Translations under genes and position numbers: made by a program
In this document: positions 24,722-34,050 of the stretch, one piece after another
Layout: each line of letters starts with the position of its first letter
Numbering within the stretch: the first letter of the stretch is position 1
The notes under the pieces: generated by a model
What the model was told of the DNA's origin: nothing
The model's input: only the letters and a program-made list of their open reading frames with translations
The model's database searches: none
Assembly: GCA_023422775.1 (NCBI GenBank)
Contig: JAFAGM010000031.1
Coordinates: 62,001 to 126,000 of the forward strand
From: Pseudomonadota bacterium
GTDB lineage: Bacteria > Pseudomonadota > Alphaproteobacteria > Rhizobiales > Xanthobacteraceae
Length of the DNA stretch: 64,000 nt
Reading direction: 5' to 3'

Positions 24722-27277
24722 CGCGGGCTGGAACAGCAGCACCGCGGCGAGCGTGATGACGAACGACAGCGCCAGCAGTTTTCCCATGCTGGCGGTGCCG
24801 GGGTGACTGGATAGCCAGAGGCTGCCGAACGCGGTCGCCGTCGTCAGCGCGCTGAAGAAGATCGCCCGCGTCAGGCTCGACTGCAGCAGATTCGTCCTGC
24901 CCTGGCGCCAGGCCGTGACGTAATAGATCTTGAAGGCCACGCCGACGCCGAGCAGCAGCGGCAGCGCGACGATGTTGGCGAAGTTGAGCGGCAGCCCGAT
25001 CAGCACACAAAGCTCCATCGTCACCGCGCCAGCCACCAGCAGCGGCACCATCGTCATCAGCACGTCGCTGATCCGCCGCAGCGTCACCCAGAGCAACAGG
25101 CTGATCACCACCAGCGCCCAGATGCCGGCGTGAATGAACGCCTTGACGATGGTGTCGCCGGATTTGAGGATCGACACCGGCCCGCCGATCGCATTCGGCT
25201 CCGCAGCCAGAACCGCATCCGCAAACCTTCGCAAATTGTCGTTGTCGTTGGGATCGCCCTTCGGCAACGCCTCGACGCGAATCAACCCATCCTTCGACCG
25301 CCAGCTGTTCACCAGTTCCGGCGGCAGCGTCTTCAGCGTGACCGGCCCGGCCTGCAGCGTGTTCCTGAGCTGGTCGAACACGATCTTCATCGGGGTGATG
25401 AATATCTCCTGCGCCTTGTCGCGCGTCGCCTGGTCGCGCTCGGCAAGTTTTGCGAGCGCATCGGCCAGCCGCCGCGACGCGACCGAGCCCGGCCCCTTGC
25501 CGTCGCCGGCGGCCTTGCGCAGGCTCGCCACCGTTCCCTTCAGCGCTTCCACGTTCTCTTCGTCCGTCGGCGCCGCATCGACCTGGTCGGGGTCGAGCGC
25601 CGGCCCGACCACCTTGGCGGCCTGCGCGATCAATTTCAGCTTGGCCGGCTGGTCCTCGGGCACGAAACTGTTCAGCGACATCACGCGAAGGACTTCAGGC
25701 ACTTTCTCAAGACGCGCCTCGATCTTCCTGGCGTCGGCCTCCGAATTGGTCAGCACGTTGATGGCGTTGGCGCCGGTGTTGGGGTCCTTGCGCAGATCGA
25801 GGAAGGTCGCGATCGATTCGGCGTGCGGATTGCGCAGGTTGATCGGGTTGAAGTCGAACTTCAGGAAATAGAGCAGCGGCAGGCCGGCCACGACGACCAG
25901 CAGCGTGCCGACAATGATGATGACGCGATGCTTTTCGAGGAACTCGTCCACCGGCGCGAGGAACGCGTAGCCGACAGGCTCGCTTTCACCGGGCGGGTGA
26001 AGCAGCTTCAACAGCGCGGGCAGCACCGTGATGCTGGTGATGAACGCGATCATCATGCCGGCGCCGGCGATCTTGCCGAGTTCGGAAATGCCCTTGTAGT
26101 CGGTCGGCAGGAAACACAGGAAGCCCGCGGCCGTGGCCATCGCCGCGAGCGAGAGCGGAACTGCCGAGCGTCTGGCCGCGTTCTCCAACGCCAGCGCCAG
26201 ATCTTCGTTCTTGAATCGCTCGGAGCGGTAGCGAACGCTGAACTGGATGCCGAAATCGACGCCGAGGCCGACGAACAGCACCGCAAACGCGATCGACAGC
26301 AGGTTCAGCGATCCCACCATCATCAGACCGACGGCGGTCGTGATGGCAAGGCCGACGAACAGGTTCATGAACACGGCGAAGATGATCTTGCCCGAATGCA
26401 GCGCCAGCCAGAGAATCACCAGAACGATGAGGATGGTGCCGACGCCGTTGACGATCGCGCCGTCCTGCACCGTTGAATATTCCTCGTTGGCAATCGGAAC
26501 CGGACCGGTCAGCCTGACGCGGGCGTGGTACTGGCCGGCGAAATCCAGGTCCGTCGCGGCCTTTCGGATCGCATCGGTTGCGTCCTTGCCGGGTTCGAGC
26601 GCGTTGTAATCGAGCTTGGGCTTGAACTCGATGAACGAGCGCCGATCGGCGTCGGTCAAAGGCTTGTCATCGACCAGTTCGCGCCAGGAGAAGGTGGCAG
26701 TTCCCTTGTCCAGGACGTTCTCGACCGTCTGGCTGATCAGGTTGAAGGGACGTTCGGTGTTGTCGAGCTTGACCTGGCCGCGCTTGATGCCGGCAAGTCC
26801 GGTCTCGAGCGCGCCGGTGAGGCCGCGGATCGAGGGGTCGCCGGCCATGATCTCGATCAGGGGCGCTCCGGCTTCGAGTTGGCCTGTAACCTTGCCGACC
26901 TCTTCCACTGGCAGGAACAGCAACCCGTTCTTCTCGAAGAACTCGCCGGATCCGAGCTGCTGCACCGATTCGAAATTGACGGTGTCTCCCGACAGTTTTG
27001 CAGTCAGCGCCTTCGCCGCAGCGCTGGATAGTTCCGGCGTCGGCGCCTCGACGACCGCCAGAATCAGTTTTTCACGGTCGAAAGCATGCTCGAACTGGTT
27101 GTCGCGCTTGCGCCAGTCGAGGTCGGGCGAAATCAGCTTGTTGATGTCGGTATTGATCGAGAAGTTGCGGGCCGCGTAGTAGCTCGCCCCGATCGCAAGG
27201 ATCATCGCGAAAACGACGACGGGAGTGGCAAACCGCGTGCAGGTTCTGACAATCGAGACAACAATGCTGGTCAGCAC
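24689..27277 (-). CDS. hpnN: HpnN, hopanoid transporter of the MMPL/RND superfamily
   Basis: Inner-membrane RND-type transporter thought to move hopanoids to the outer membrane. The 862-residue product has the two-fold repeat of the family. There is an N-terminal helix (about 14-34), a periplasmic domain (35-280), five helices (about 285-430, with LFVGLGVDFGIQFSVRYRSE and NLFVGLAITTAVGLMMVGSL), helix 7 (about 455), a second periplasmic domain (about 480-710) and a final five-helix group with NFANIVALPLLLGVGVAFKI. It is adjacent to hpnO and divergent from ispH-hpnH, the usual hopanoid context. A second MMPL pump is at 38293-40704. Confidence 0.9.
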   Translation of the reverse strand: MLTSIVVSIVRTCTRFATPVVVFAMILAIGASYYAARNFSINTDINKLISPDLDWRKRDNQFEHAFDREKLILAVVEAPTPELSSAAAKALTAKLSGDTVNFESVQQLGSGEFFEKNGLLFLPVEEVGKVTGQLEAGAPLIEIMAGDPSIRGLTGALETGLAGIKRGQVKLDNTERPFNLISQTVENVLDKGTATFSWRELVDDKPLTDADRRSFIEFKPKLDYNALEPGKDATDAIRKAATDLDFAGQYHARVRLTGPVPIANEEYSTVQDGAIVNGVGTILIVLVILWLALHSGKIIFAVFMNLFVGLAITTAVGLMMVGSLNLLSIAFAVLFVGLGVDFGIQFSVRYRSERFKNEDLALALENAARRSAVPLSLAAMATAAGFLCFLPTDYKGISELGKIAGAGMMIAFITSITVLPALLKLLHPPGESEPVGYAFLAPVDEFLEKHRVIIIVGTLLVVVAGLPLLYFLKFDFNPINLRNPHAESIATFLDLRKDPNTGANAINVLTNSEADARKIEARLEKVPEVLRVMSLNSFVPEDQPAKLKLIAQAAKVVGPALDPDQVDAAPTDEENVEALKGTVASLRKAAGDGKGPGSVASRRLADALAKLAERDQATRDKAQEIFITPMKIVFDQLRNTLQAGPVTLKTLPPELVNSWRSKDGLIRVEALPKGDPNDNDNLRRFADAVLAAEPNAIGGPVSILKSGDTIVKAFIHAGIWALVVISLLLWVTLRRISDVLMTMVPLLVAGAVTMELCVLIGLPLNFANIVALPLLLGVGVAFKIYYVTAWRQGRTNLLQSSLTRAIFFSALTTATAFGSLWLSSHPGTASMGKLLALSFVITLAAVLLFQPALMGKPRDVGE

Positions 27278-27497
27278 TTCGTTTCTTTCTGAAGGTGAAA
27301 AGGGGCCCGGCGAAAACGCCCGCTGTCTAGCGGAGTTCCCGCAGCCGATCTAATGTTGTTTTGGTTGCTTCCGCCGGAATTCAACCCGCGCGACCGACCC
27401 GGGCCGGACGACGTTCGGCAGCCGGTATAGACCGCTTCAGTGGGCGAGAAAGTGACGAACCCGTGAGGGGAACGTCCTGCGACAAAATGCAAAAAGA

Positions 27498-27509
27498 GTA
27501 TTATAATAC
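27498..27509. promoter_or_regulatory. Perfect 12-bp palindrome carrying a tataat on both strands, between hpnN and ispH
   Basis: gtattataatac reads the same on both strands and gives a consensus -10 hexamer in each direction. It sits in the 441-base spacer 27278-27718 between divergent hpnN and ispH. No good -35 box was found at 16-18 bases on either side, so it may be a bidirectional promoter core or a regulator site. Confidence 0.4.
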
Positions 27510-27610
27510 CTTTATTCGATAACCTTTGCGCGAGACACCTTCCCTATCTGCACAACATTTGACACATAGTCCCTGCTTCCATGCGCTTGGACGGGGCTCA
27601 CCTGCTGGAA

Positions 27611-27651
27611 CCGGTCATGGTGCGGATATTGCAGTATCCGGGTGTGACCGG
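27611..27651 (+). promoter_or_regulatory. Imperfect stem-loop in the ispH leader
   Basis: Outer arms ccggtca and tgaccgg and inner arms ggata and tatcc, with an internal loop and a six-base hairpin loop. It ends 67 bases before the ispH ATG, so it would be in the 5-prime leader of ispH-hpnH. No T-run follows it. Confidence 0.35.
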
Positions 27652-27718
27652 CTGCACGGAGGCCTTCGGGTGAATCTGCGAGTTCAGTGCTTATTGCAAC
27701 TTGTGTAACGGACGAGCC

Positions 27719-28648
27719 ATGGAAGTATATCTCGCCCAGCCCCGGGGCTTTTGCGCGGGCGTCGTGCGTGCCATCGAAATCGTCGAGCGGGCGCTCGAGA
27801 AATACGGCCCGCCGGTCTACGTGCGGCACGAAATCGTGCACAACAAATACGTGGTCGAGAGCCTGAAGAACAAGGGCGCGATCTTCGTCGAGAATCTGTC
27901 GGAGGTTCCACCCCACGCGGTGACCGTGTTCAGCGCCCACGGCGTGGCCCGCAGCGTCGAGGAAGAGGCCGCCGTCCGCAGCCTGCCGGTCCTCAACGCC
28001 ACCTGCCCGCTGGTCACCAAGGTCCACAACCAGGGCAAACGGTATATGTCGAAGGGGCGGGCCCTGATCCTGATCGGCCATGCCGGCCACCCCGAGGTCG
28101 AGGGAACCATGGGCCAGGTTCCGGGGCCGGTTCTGCTGGTCCAGAACGTCGATGACGTGGCGGAACTGACGTTGCCGGTGGACACCCCGGTGGCCTATAT
28201 TACCCAGACCACCCTGAGCGTGGATGACACAAAGGATATAATTTCGGCCCTTCAGGCCCGTTTTACAGATATTCAAGGCCCCGACATCCGGGATATCTGC
28301 TATGCGACACAGAACCGCCAATCTGCGGTAAGGGATTTGAGTAAGCTAGTGGACGTCATTTTGGTGGTGGGGGCCGCCAATAGTTCCAACTCAAACAGGC
28401 TCCGCGAAATCGGCACCGAGGTCGGCGTCGCGAGTTATCTCATTGCCGACGGGAGCGAGTTGAATCCCGACTGGCTGAAGGATGCAAAGGCCGTCGGCAT
28501 TACGGCGGGCGCCTCGGCGCCCGAGGTTCTGGTCGACGACGTAATCGAGGCTTTGAGGCGTATCGGACCCGTCAAGGTGTCGGTGCTTCCCGGCAGGGAA
28601 GAGAACATCGAGTTCCGGCTTCCGGCCGAACTGACTGCTGCGGGCTGA
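27719..28648 (+). CDS. ispH: 4-hydroxy-3-methylbut-2-enyl diphosphate reductase IspH (LytB)
   Basis: Last enzyme of the MEP isoprenoid pathway, reducing HMBPP to IPP and DMAPP with an iron-sulfur cluster; it supplies precursors for hopanoids. The product has 309 residues, with the cluster cysteines at 12 (RGFCAGV), 96 (NATCPLVTKVH) and 194 (DICYATQNRQ), in the family pattern, and the substrate-site motifs AHGVARSV and GAANSSNSNRL. ATG at 27719 gives the conserved N-terminus MEVYLAQPRGFC; a TTG 18 bases upstream is also in frame. hpnH follows 40 bases later on the same strand. Confidence 0.95.
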   Translation: MEVYLAQPRGFCAGVVRAIEIVERALEKYGPPVYVRHEIVHNKYVVESLKNKGAIFVENLSEVPPHAVTVFSAHGVARSVEEEAAVRSLPVLNATCPLVTKVHNQGKRYMSKGRALILIGHAGHPEVEGTMGQVPGPVLLVQNVDDVAELTLPVDTPVAYITQTTLSVDDTKDIISALQARFTDIQGPDIRDICYATQNRQSAVRDLSKLVDVILVVGAANSSNSNRLREIGTEVGVASYLIADGSELNPDWLKDAKAVGITAGASAPEVLVDDVIEALRRIGPVKVSVLPGREENIEFRLPAELTAAG

Positions 28649-28688
28649 TCCACTTCGGGGCTTTCAAGTCCAGAAAGAAAATCTCTCA

Positions 28689-29849
28689 ATGGCTATACCG
28701 TTCTTCAAGGAAATGCGTATCGGCGGTTATCTGATCAAGCAGAAGCTGCTTGGCCGGAAGCGCTATCCGCTGGTGCTGATGCTCGAACCGCTGTTCCGCT
28801 GCAACCTGGCCTGCGTCGGCTGCGGCAAGATCGACTATCCCGACGCGATCCTCAACCGCCGCATGTCGGCGCAGGAGTGCTGGGACGCGGCCGAGGAATG
28901 CGGCGCACCGATGGTGGCGATCCCCGGCGGCGAGCCGCTGATCCACAAGGAGATCGGCGAGATCGTGCGCGGCCTCGTGGCGCGCAAGAAGTTCGTCTCG
29001 CTCTGCACCAACGCGCTGCTGCTGGAGAAGAAGCTCGACCTGTTCGAGCCCTCGCCCTATTTGTTCTTCTCGGTGCATCTCGACGGCCTGAAGGACCACC
29101 ACGACAAGGCGGTGTCGCAGAAGGGCGTGTTCGACCGCGCCGTTTCCGCGATCAAGGCGGCGAAGGCGCGCGGCTTCACCGTCAACGTCAACGCGACCAT
29201 CTTCGACGGCCACGCCGCCGAAGACATCGCAAAATTCCTCGACTTCACCACCGAACTCGGCGTCGGCGTCTCGATGTCGCCGGGCTATGCCTATGAGCGT
29301 GCCCCGGACCAGGAGCACTTCCTCAACCGCACCAAGACCAAGAAGCTGTTCCGCGACGTGTTCGCGCTCGGCAAGGGCAAGAAGTGGAACTTCATGCATT
29401 CCGGCCTGTTCCTCGACTTCCTCGCGGGCAACCAGAGCTACGAGTGCACGCCGTGGGGCATGCCGGCCCGCAACATCTTCGGCTGGCAGAAGCCCTGCTA
29501 TCTGCTCGGCGAGGGCTACACCAAGACCTTCAAGGAACTGATGGAAACCACGGACTGGGATTCCTACGGCACCGGCAAGTACGAGAAGTGCGCCGACTGT
29601 ATGGCCCATTGCGGCTACGAGCCGACCGCGGCCAATGCAGCCCTGGTCAATCCGCTGAAGGCGATGTGGGTCGCGTTGCGCGGCATCCGCACCACGGGGC
29701 CGCTGGCGCCGGAAATCGACCTCACCCACCAGCGTCCGGCGCAGTACATCTTCTCCGAGCAGGTGCAGAAGAAGCTTTCGGAGATTCGCCGCGACGAGGC
29801 CGCCGCTGCCACGGCCAAGCAGCAGCAAAAGGCCTCCACCGCCGCCTGA
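28689..29849 (+). CDS. hpnH: HpnH, radical SAM adenosylhopene synthase
   Basis: Radical SAM enzyme that adds adenosine to diploptene, the first step towards C35 extended hopanoids. The 386-residue product has the cluster motif C-x3-C-x2-C at residues 38, 42 and 45 (FRCNLACVGCGK), the SAM-site GGEP (AIPGGEPLIHKEIGE) and a C-terminal DUF3463 region with further cysteines (YEKCADCMAHCGYEPTAAN). The C-terminus is Ala/Gln/Lys-rich. It follows ispH in the same operon and is closed by a strong terminator. Confidence 0.94.
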   Translation: MAIPFFKEMRIGGYLIKQKLLGRKRYPLVLMLEPLFRCNLACVGCGKIDYPDAILNRRMSAQECWDAAEECGAPMVAIPGGEPLIHKEIGEIVRGLVARKKFVSLCTNALLLEKKLDLFEPSPYLFFSVHLDGLKDHHDKAVSQKGVFDRAVSAIKAAKARGFTVNVNATIFDGHAAEDIAKFLDFTTELGVGVSMSPGYAYERAPDQEHFLNRTKTKKLFRDVFALGKGKKWNFMHSGLFLDFLAGNQSYECTPWGMPARNIFGWQKPCYLLGEGYTKTFKELMETTDWDSYGTGKYEKCADCMAHCGYEPTAANAALVNPLKAMWVALRGIRTTGPLAPEIDLTHQRPAQYIFSEQVQKKLSEIRRDEAAAATAKQQQKASTAA

Positions 29850-29870
29850 GCGGGAACGGGTTGAAAGATC

Positions 29871-29914
29871 AAGGGCCCCGGGTTCTCAGCGAACCGGGGC
29901 CCTTTTCCTTTGAT
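29871..29914 (+). terminator. Rho-independent terminator of ispH-hpnH
   Basis: GC-rich stem aagggccccgggttc / gaaccggggcccttt with a five-base loop (tcagc) and one bulged G, followed by tttcctttga. It lies 22 bases after the hpnH stop. Confidence 0.85.
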
Positions 29915-29988
29915 TTCACGCAGTTCTCAATTTCACGCAGTTCCTGGACCGCGGGGCCGGAATCCCGGCAGAGCCGCCTTGGCGCGGA

Positions 29989-30738
29989 TCAGATATTCGC
30001 GGCGGCGAGCCCGTCTTCGGCGTGCAGAAAGCCGCGGCAGCCGCGGAGCGAGCGCAGCGCGCGGTTGAAATCGATCCCGGTCGAGACCAGCGCACGCAGC
30101 GTTGTGGGATTGCGCGCCACTCCGCGCAGCACCTTGCGGAGGTCGATGTCACCGTTCGGCTTGATGGCGCTCTTGGCGAGCGCCGGAAGCGAACGGTTGG
30201 CGGGGTCGGAGATCACCCGCAGGGCGGCGAACGGAAGCCCCGCCTCGGCGGCATAGGCAGCCGCAATATGGCTCTCCATGTCGACGGCTGCCGCACCGGT
30301 TTCCGAATGCAGCGCGGCCTTGCAGGCGGTTGCCGCGATCACCTGTTCCACCCCGGCAAGGCCGCCACGGACCACCCGCCGGCGGCGCAGGGCGGCGCGC
30401 GCGATCATTTCCTCATTCAGCGCCAGGCCAGCCAGAAAGCGGGTATCGCCGGCCAGGACCTCGGTGGCCACCACGACGTCGCCCGATCTCAGCGACGGAT
30501 CGAGCCCGCCGGCGACGCCGAAGGAGATGACACCCCTGAAAGTCGTGGAATCCAGCGTTGCCAGCAGCGCGCGCAGCTGCCGGGGGTCGCTTGAACTGCA
30601 GATGACGATCATGCCCGGCCCTGCCGCAATGCGGGCCTCCTGCACCAATCCCGTCACGATCAAAACCGGTCGCGGATCATTCGAGTTTCGATCAACCGAA
30701 TTGTCCACGATCGCGGCGGCCCCCGCCCCCAAAGTCAC
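29989..30738 (-). CDS. hpnG: HpnG, adenosylhopane nucleosidase (phosphorylase family)
   Basis: Nucleoside phosphorylase-like protein that removes adenine from adenosylhopane made by HpnH. The 249-residue product has the family motifs FGVAGGLDPSLRSGDVVVAT and VDMESHIAAAYAAEAGLPFA, the substrate-site Met-Glu-Ser, followed by LRVISDPANRSLP. The GTG start overlaps the shc stop by four bases (GTGA), so translation is probably coupled. A longer frame through shc in another phase is not the gene. Last gene of hpnC-hpnD-hpnE-shc-hpnG. Confidence 0.88.
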   Translation of the reverse strand: MTLGAGAAAIVDNSVDRNSNDPRPVLIVTGLVQEARIAAGPGMIVICSSSDPRQLRALLATLDSTTFRGVISFGVAGGLDPSLRSGDVVVATEVLAGDTRFLAGLALNEEMIARAALRRRRVVRGGLAGVEQVIAATACKAALHSETGAAAVDMESHIAAAYAAEAGLPFAALRVISDPANRSLPALAKSAIKPNGDIDLRKVLRGVARNPTTLRALVSTGIDFNRALRSLRGCRGFLHAEDGLAAANI

Positions 30739-32741
30739 ATCCCGACCCCTACCACCCTGCTGTTGGTGCTTCTCAAATTCCGATACCGCGCCAGCGCCCA
30801 GAGCGGAAAGAACTTCGAGTAGCCATGATAACGCAAATAAAATACCCGCGGAAAGCCCGTAGCCGTGTAGCGCGCCTCGTCCCAGAGCCCTTTCTCGGTC
30901 TGTGTGGCTTTTAGGTACTCCACGCCCCGTATGATCGCGGGGTTTTCGACCTCTCCGGCCGCCATCAGGCCAAGCAAGGCCCATGCCGTTTGCGAGGCGG
31001 TCGACGGCGCCCCCTCGAATCCCTTGTAATCGAGTCGGTAGCTGACCGCATCCTCGCCCCAGCCGCCGTCCTCGTTCTGGATCGAGATCAGCCAGGCGAC
31101 CGCCTTGCGAATCATCGGGTCCTGGTGGTTTACCCCTGCGGCATTCAGCGCACAGAGGACCGACCAGGTTCCGTAGACGTAATTGAGGCCCCAGCGGCCG
31201 TACCACGAGCCCTCGGCAAGTTGCGTGCGGCGCAGATAGGCGATGCCGTCCGCCAGCGCCTTGCTGGTCGCCGCGGTCTCGCCAAGCTGAGCCAGCATCG
31301 AGATGCAGCGCGCGGTAACGTCCTCGGTCGGCGGATCGAGCAGCGCGCCGTGGTCGGAAAACGGGATGTTGTTGAGGTAATATTCGAGGTTGTCGACGTC
31401 GAAGGCGGCCCAGCCGCCGTCGCGGCTCTGCAGGCCCTCGATCCACTCCCGGCCGCGCGCAATTGCCGTATCGTATTCCTTGCCGCCGGTGGCCCGGCGG
31501 GCGCGGTCCATCGCCATCACGACCACGGCGGTGTCGTCGAGATCGGGATAATGGGCGTTGTTGTACTGGAACGCCCAGCCGCCCGGGCGGACATCGGGAG
31601 CCTTCACTGCCCAGTCGCCCTTGAGATCGAGCACCTGCCGCGGCTTCAGCCAGTCGAGGCCCTGCTCCATCTTCTTGAGTGTCTCCTCGCCTCCGGCCTC
31701 CGCGAGCGCGTGGCAGGTCAGCGCGGTGTCCCACACCGGCGACACACATGGCTGGCAATAGGCCTCGTGCTCGCCGATCACCAGGAGCTTCTCGATGCCC
31801 TTGCGGGTGATCGCACGCGGCGGATAATCCGGCCCCTTGCCGAGCGCGTCGTACATCATGACGATGTTGGCCATCGGCGGATAGATCGCACCCATGCCGT
31901 CCTCGCCGTTCAGCCGCTCCTCGGTGAAGGCGAGCGCGGCGTCGATGGCGCGCTGGCGCAGCTTCTTCGGAAACAGCGGTTCGACGACGCGCAGGACCTT
32001 GTCCAGCGTGCTGAACAGCGCGTACCAGCCCCAGCTCTGGTGCGGGGCCTTGGCGTTCATCCTGACCGACCTGGGATCTTCCAGAAACAGTTCGTCGATG
32101 CCGACGCCCTTCGGATTCTTCGCCAGCGGCTTCAACGCGGCAAGCACCATCAGCGGCACGATCGTGGTACGCGCCCAGTAGGAAATCTTGTTGAGGTGGA
32201 AAGGCGACCACATCGGCAGCAGCATGATCTCGATCGGCAGCACCGGCACCGCGCGCCAGGTCAGCACGCCGTAGAACGCCAGCAGGAAGCGGGTGAAGAC
32301 GTTGGCGCGGGCAGCGCCGCCGCGTGACCGGATCGCCTCGCGGGCACGCACCATGTGCGGCGCGTCCACGGAATCGCCGATCATCTTCAGCGCAAAGTAG
32401 GATTTGACGCTGGCGCTCATGTCGAACGGGCCGTCATGCACCAGCGGCCAGCCGCCATGGCTGCCTTGCGTGCGGCGCAGATAGTTCGCGATCTTGGCTT
32501 CGAGCACGCTGTCGACGGGCTCGGCGAGATAATGGCGCAGCAGAATATATTCCGACGGTATCGTGCTGTCGGCCTCGAGTTCGAACACCCAGTGTCCGTC
32601 CGATTGCCGGTAACCAAGCAGCGCTTCGGTCGCAGAAGAGATACTCTTCTCCAGCGCGACGGAGTCTACCGGCGCGACGTCGACTGGCGCGACGGGGTCG
32701 ACTGCAGTTCTGTGGTCGACGGAAAGCATGTTGCTACACAT
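30735..32741 (-). CDS. shc: Squalene-hopene cyclase (HpnF)
   Basis: Membrane-bound cyclase that turns squalene into hopene and hopanol. The 668-residue product has the catalytic DxDD motif in YPDLDDTAVVV near residue 399. Several QW repeats are visible (QSDGHWVFELEA, GSHGGWPLVHDG, QSRDGGWAAFDVDN, QNEDGGWGEDAVSY, TQTEKGLWDEARY), along with the C-terminal aromatic segment GFPRVFYLRYHGYSKFFPLW. Met5 (32729) has a better spaced aggg ribosome site than Met1, so the first four residues may not be made. It lies 55 bases after hpnE and overlaps hpnG. Confidence 0.95.
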   Translation of the reverse strand: MCSNMLSVDHRTAVDPVAPVDVAPVDSVALEKSISSATEALLGYRQSDGHWVFELEADSTIPSEYILLRHYLAEPVDSVLEAKIANYLRRTQGSHGGWPLVHDGPFDMSASVKSYFALKMIGDSVDAPHMVRAREAIRSRGGAARANVFTRFLLAFYGVLTWRAVPVLPIEIMLLPMWSPFHLNKISYWARTTIVPLMVLAALKPLAKNPKGVGIDELFLEDPRSVRMNAKAPHQSWGWYALFSTLDKVLRVVEPLFPKKLRQRAIDAALAFTEERLNGEDGMGAIYPPMANIVMMYDALGKGPDYPPRAITRKGIEKLLVIGEHEAYCQPCVSPVWDTALTCHALAEAGGEETLKKMEQGLDWLKPRQVLDLKGDWAVKAPDVRPGGWAFQYNNAHYPDLDDTAVVVMAMDRARRATGGKEYDTAIARGREWIEGLQSRDGGWAAFDVDNLEYYLNNIPFSDHGALLDPPTEDVTARCISMLAQLGETAATSKALADGIAYLRRTQLAEGSWYGRWGLNYVYGTWSVLCALNAAGVNHQDPMIRKAVAWLISIQNEDGGWGEDAVSYRLDYKGFEGAPSTASQTAWALLGLMAAGEVENPAIIRGVEYLKATQTEKGLWDEARYTATGFPRVFYLRYHGYSKFFPLWALARYRNLRSTNSRVVGVGM

Positions 32742-32796
32742 CCCTATTTTCGTGGCAGGCTTCTGTGAAGCCGGTCACGCAAAGAGTCCTCAGGCC

Positions 32797-34050
32797 TTAA
32801 GGCCGCGCCAGGACCAGATCGGCGGCGCGGTCACCCGACCGCACCGACCCCTCGATGGTTGCCGGCAGTCCCGTATCAGTCCAGTCGCCAGCGAGAAACA
32901 GGTTTTTGCACGATGTCACGGGGCCGGACCGCAGCGCATTCTGCTCCGGCGTCGCCTCGAAGGTAGCGCGGCGCTCGCGCACGATCTGCCACGGCGGCAA
33001 CGGCAGGTCCCCCGGCAGACCGGCGGCCTTGCAGACGTCCCGCCAGATCGCCAGCGCGAGTTCCTCGCGCGGCATATCCACGAGGTGGTCGCCATTGCTG
33101 ATGGTCACCGACAGCCGCTGTGGAAACGCGAACAGCCACTCCACCAGGCCGCCGACGACGCCGAGCAGTGCCGGCGCATCCTTCGGCGGATCGAAGCGGA
33201 AATGCGCGTTGACGATGGCGCGGTATTTCGACGGTGTCTTGAGACCCGGCAGCAGCGCGGCTGCGGGACGCGGCGGCACCGCAAGCACGACGGCATCGTC
33301 AGGCCCGAGCGCGATCGTGTCGCTGCCGAATTTCAACGCGCTGACCTCGCCGCCCGACATCACGAATTCGCGCAGTTCATGTCCGAACTGGATCGAGGCG
33401 CCCTTGTCCTGCAGCAGCTTGATCGCGGGTTCGACCAGCACCGCGCTGAGGCCGTCGCGCGCGATCAGCGGCCGGCAGGCCTGCCCGCCGGCCAGCAGCG
33501 TCTCCCGCACGATCGCACCGGCGAGGCCCGCCGAGCCCTCCGGCGGATCGACGTTGAGCGCCGCCAGCAGCAACGGCTGCACCAAACGCCGGTAGAGCGT
33601 ACCGTGGCAGGGAACGGCGCTCCCAACCAGTTTGTCCGTGCCCGCCCAGATCAGCGGCGCCAGCGCGAGATAATCGCTCAGCTTCGTATCGGGGACGCGC
33701 CGCGCTTCATCGAACACCCACAGCGGCAGCCTGGAGTCGCCGAGGTCGAGCAGCCAGCGCTGGCCGGTGGACATATCCATGAACGGAAACTGCGCGCGCT
33801 TCGGCCCGACCAGCCCCGCCTCGGTGCCGATCGATTTCGCATAGGCCAGCACATGACGATTGCCGGACAGCACCAGATGGTTGCCGTTGTCGATGGTGAG
33901 GTTGGTGGCCGCGTCGAAATACGACCTGCAACGGCCGCCGGCCTGCTGCGTGGCCTCGTGGACGTGCACCCGGTAATTGGCGTTGGCCAGCCGCACAGCC
34001 GCCGAGAGGCCGGAAACGCCGGCGCCGATGATATGAACGTTCTTCTGCAT
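32797..34050 (-). CDS. hpnE: HpnE, FAD-dependent hydroxysqualene dehydroxylase
   Basis: Flavoprotein of the carotenoid desaturase family that reduces hydroxysqualene to squalene, the last step of the HpnCDE route. The 417-residue product begins MQKNVHIIGAGVSGLSAAVR, an FAD-binding GxGxxG, with the following glycine-rich GGRCRSYFD. Its C-terminal FAD segment is LFLAGDWTDTGLPATIEGSV. The ATG shares one base with the hpnD stop (TGATG), indicating coupling; a longer frame upstream is hpnD sequence in another phase. Confidence 0.93.
   Translation of the reverse strand: MQKNVHIIGAGVSGLSAAVRLANANYRVHVHEATQQAGGRCRSYFDAATNLTIDNGNHLVLSGNRHVLAYAKSIGTEAGLVGPKRAQFPFMDMSTGQRWLLDLGDSRLPLWVFDEARRVPDTKLSDYLALAPLIWAGTDKLVGSAVPCHGTLYRRLVQPLLLAALNVDPPEGSAGLAGAIVRETLLAGGQACRPLIARDGLSAVLVEPAIKLLQDKGASIQFGHELREFVMSGGEVSALKFGSDTIALGPDDAVVLAVPPRPAAALLPGLKTPSKYRAIVNAHFRFDPPKDAPALLGVVGGLVEWLFAFPQRLSVTISNGDHLVDMPREELALAIWRDVCKAAGLPGDLPLPPWQIVRERRATFEATPEQNALRSGPVTSCKNLFLAGDWTDTGLPATIEGSVRSGDRAADLVLARP

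Noticed and set aside
25130..26476. Open frame of 448 codons antisense to hpnN
   Set aside because: Shadow of hpnN; Arg/Asp/Gln/His-rich without any motif.
29989..32211. 740-codon frame joining hpnG to sequence read through shc in a different phase
   Set aside because: Only the last 249 codons are hpnG; the rest is shc coding read out of frame. The GTG overlapping the shc stop is the better start.
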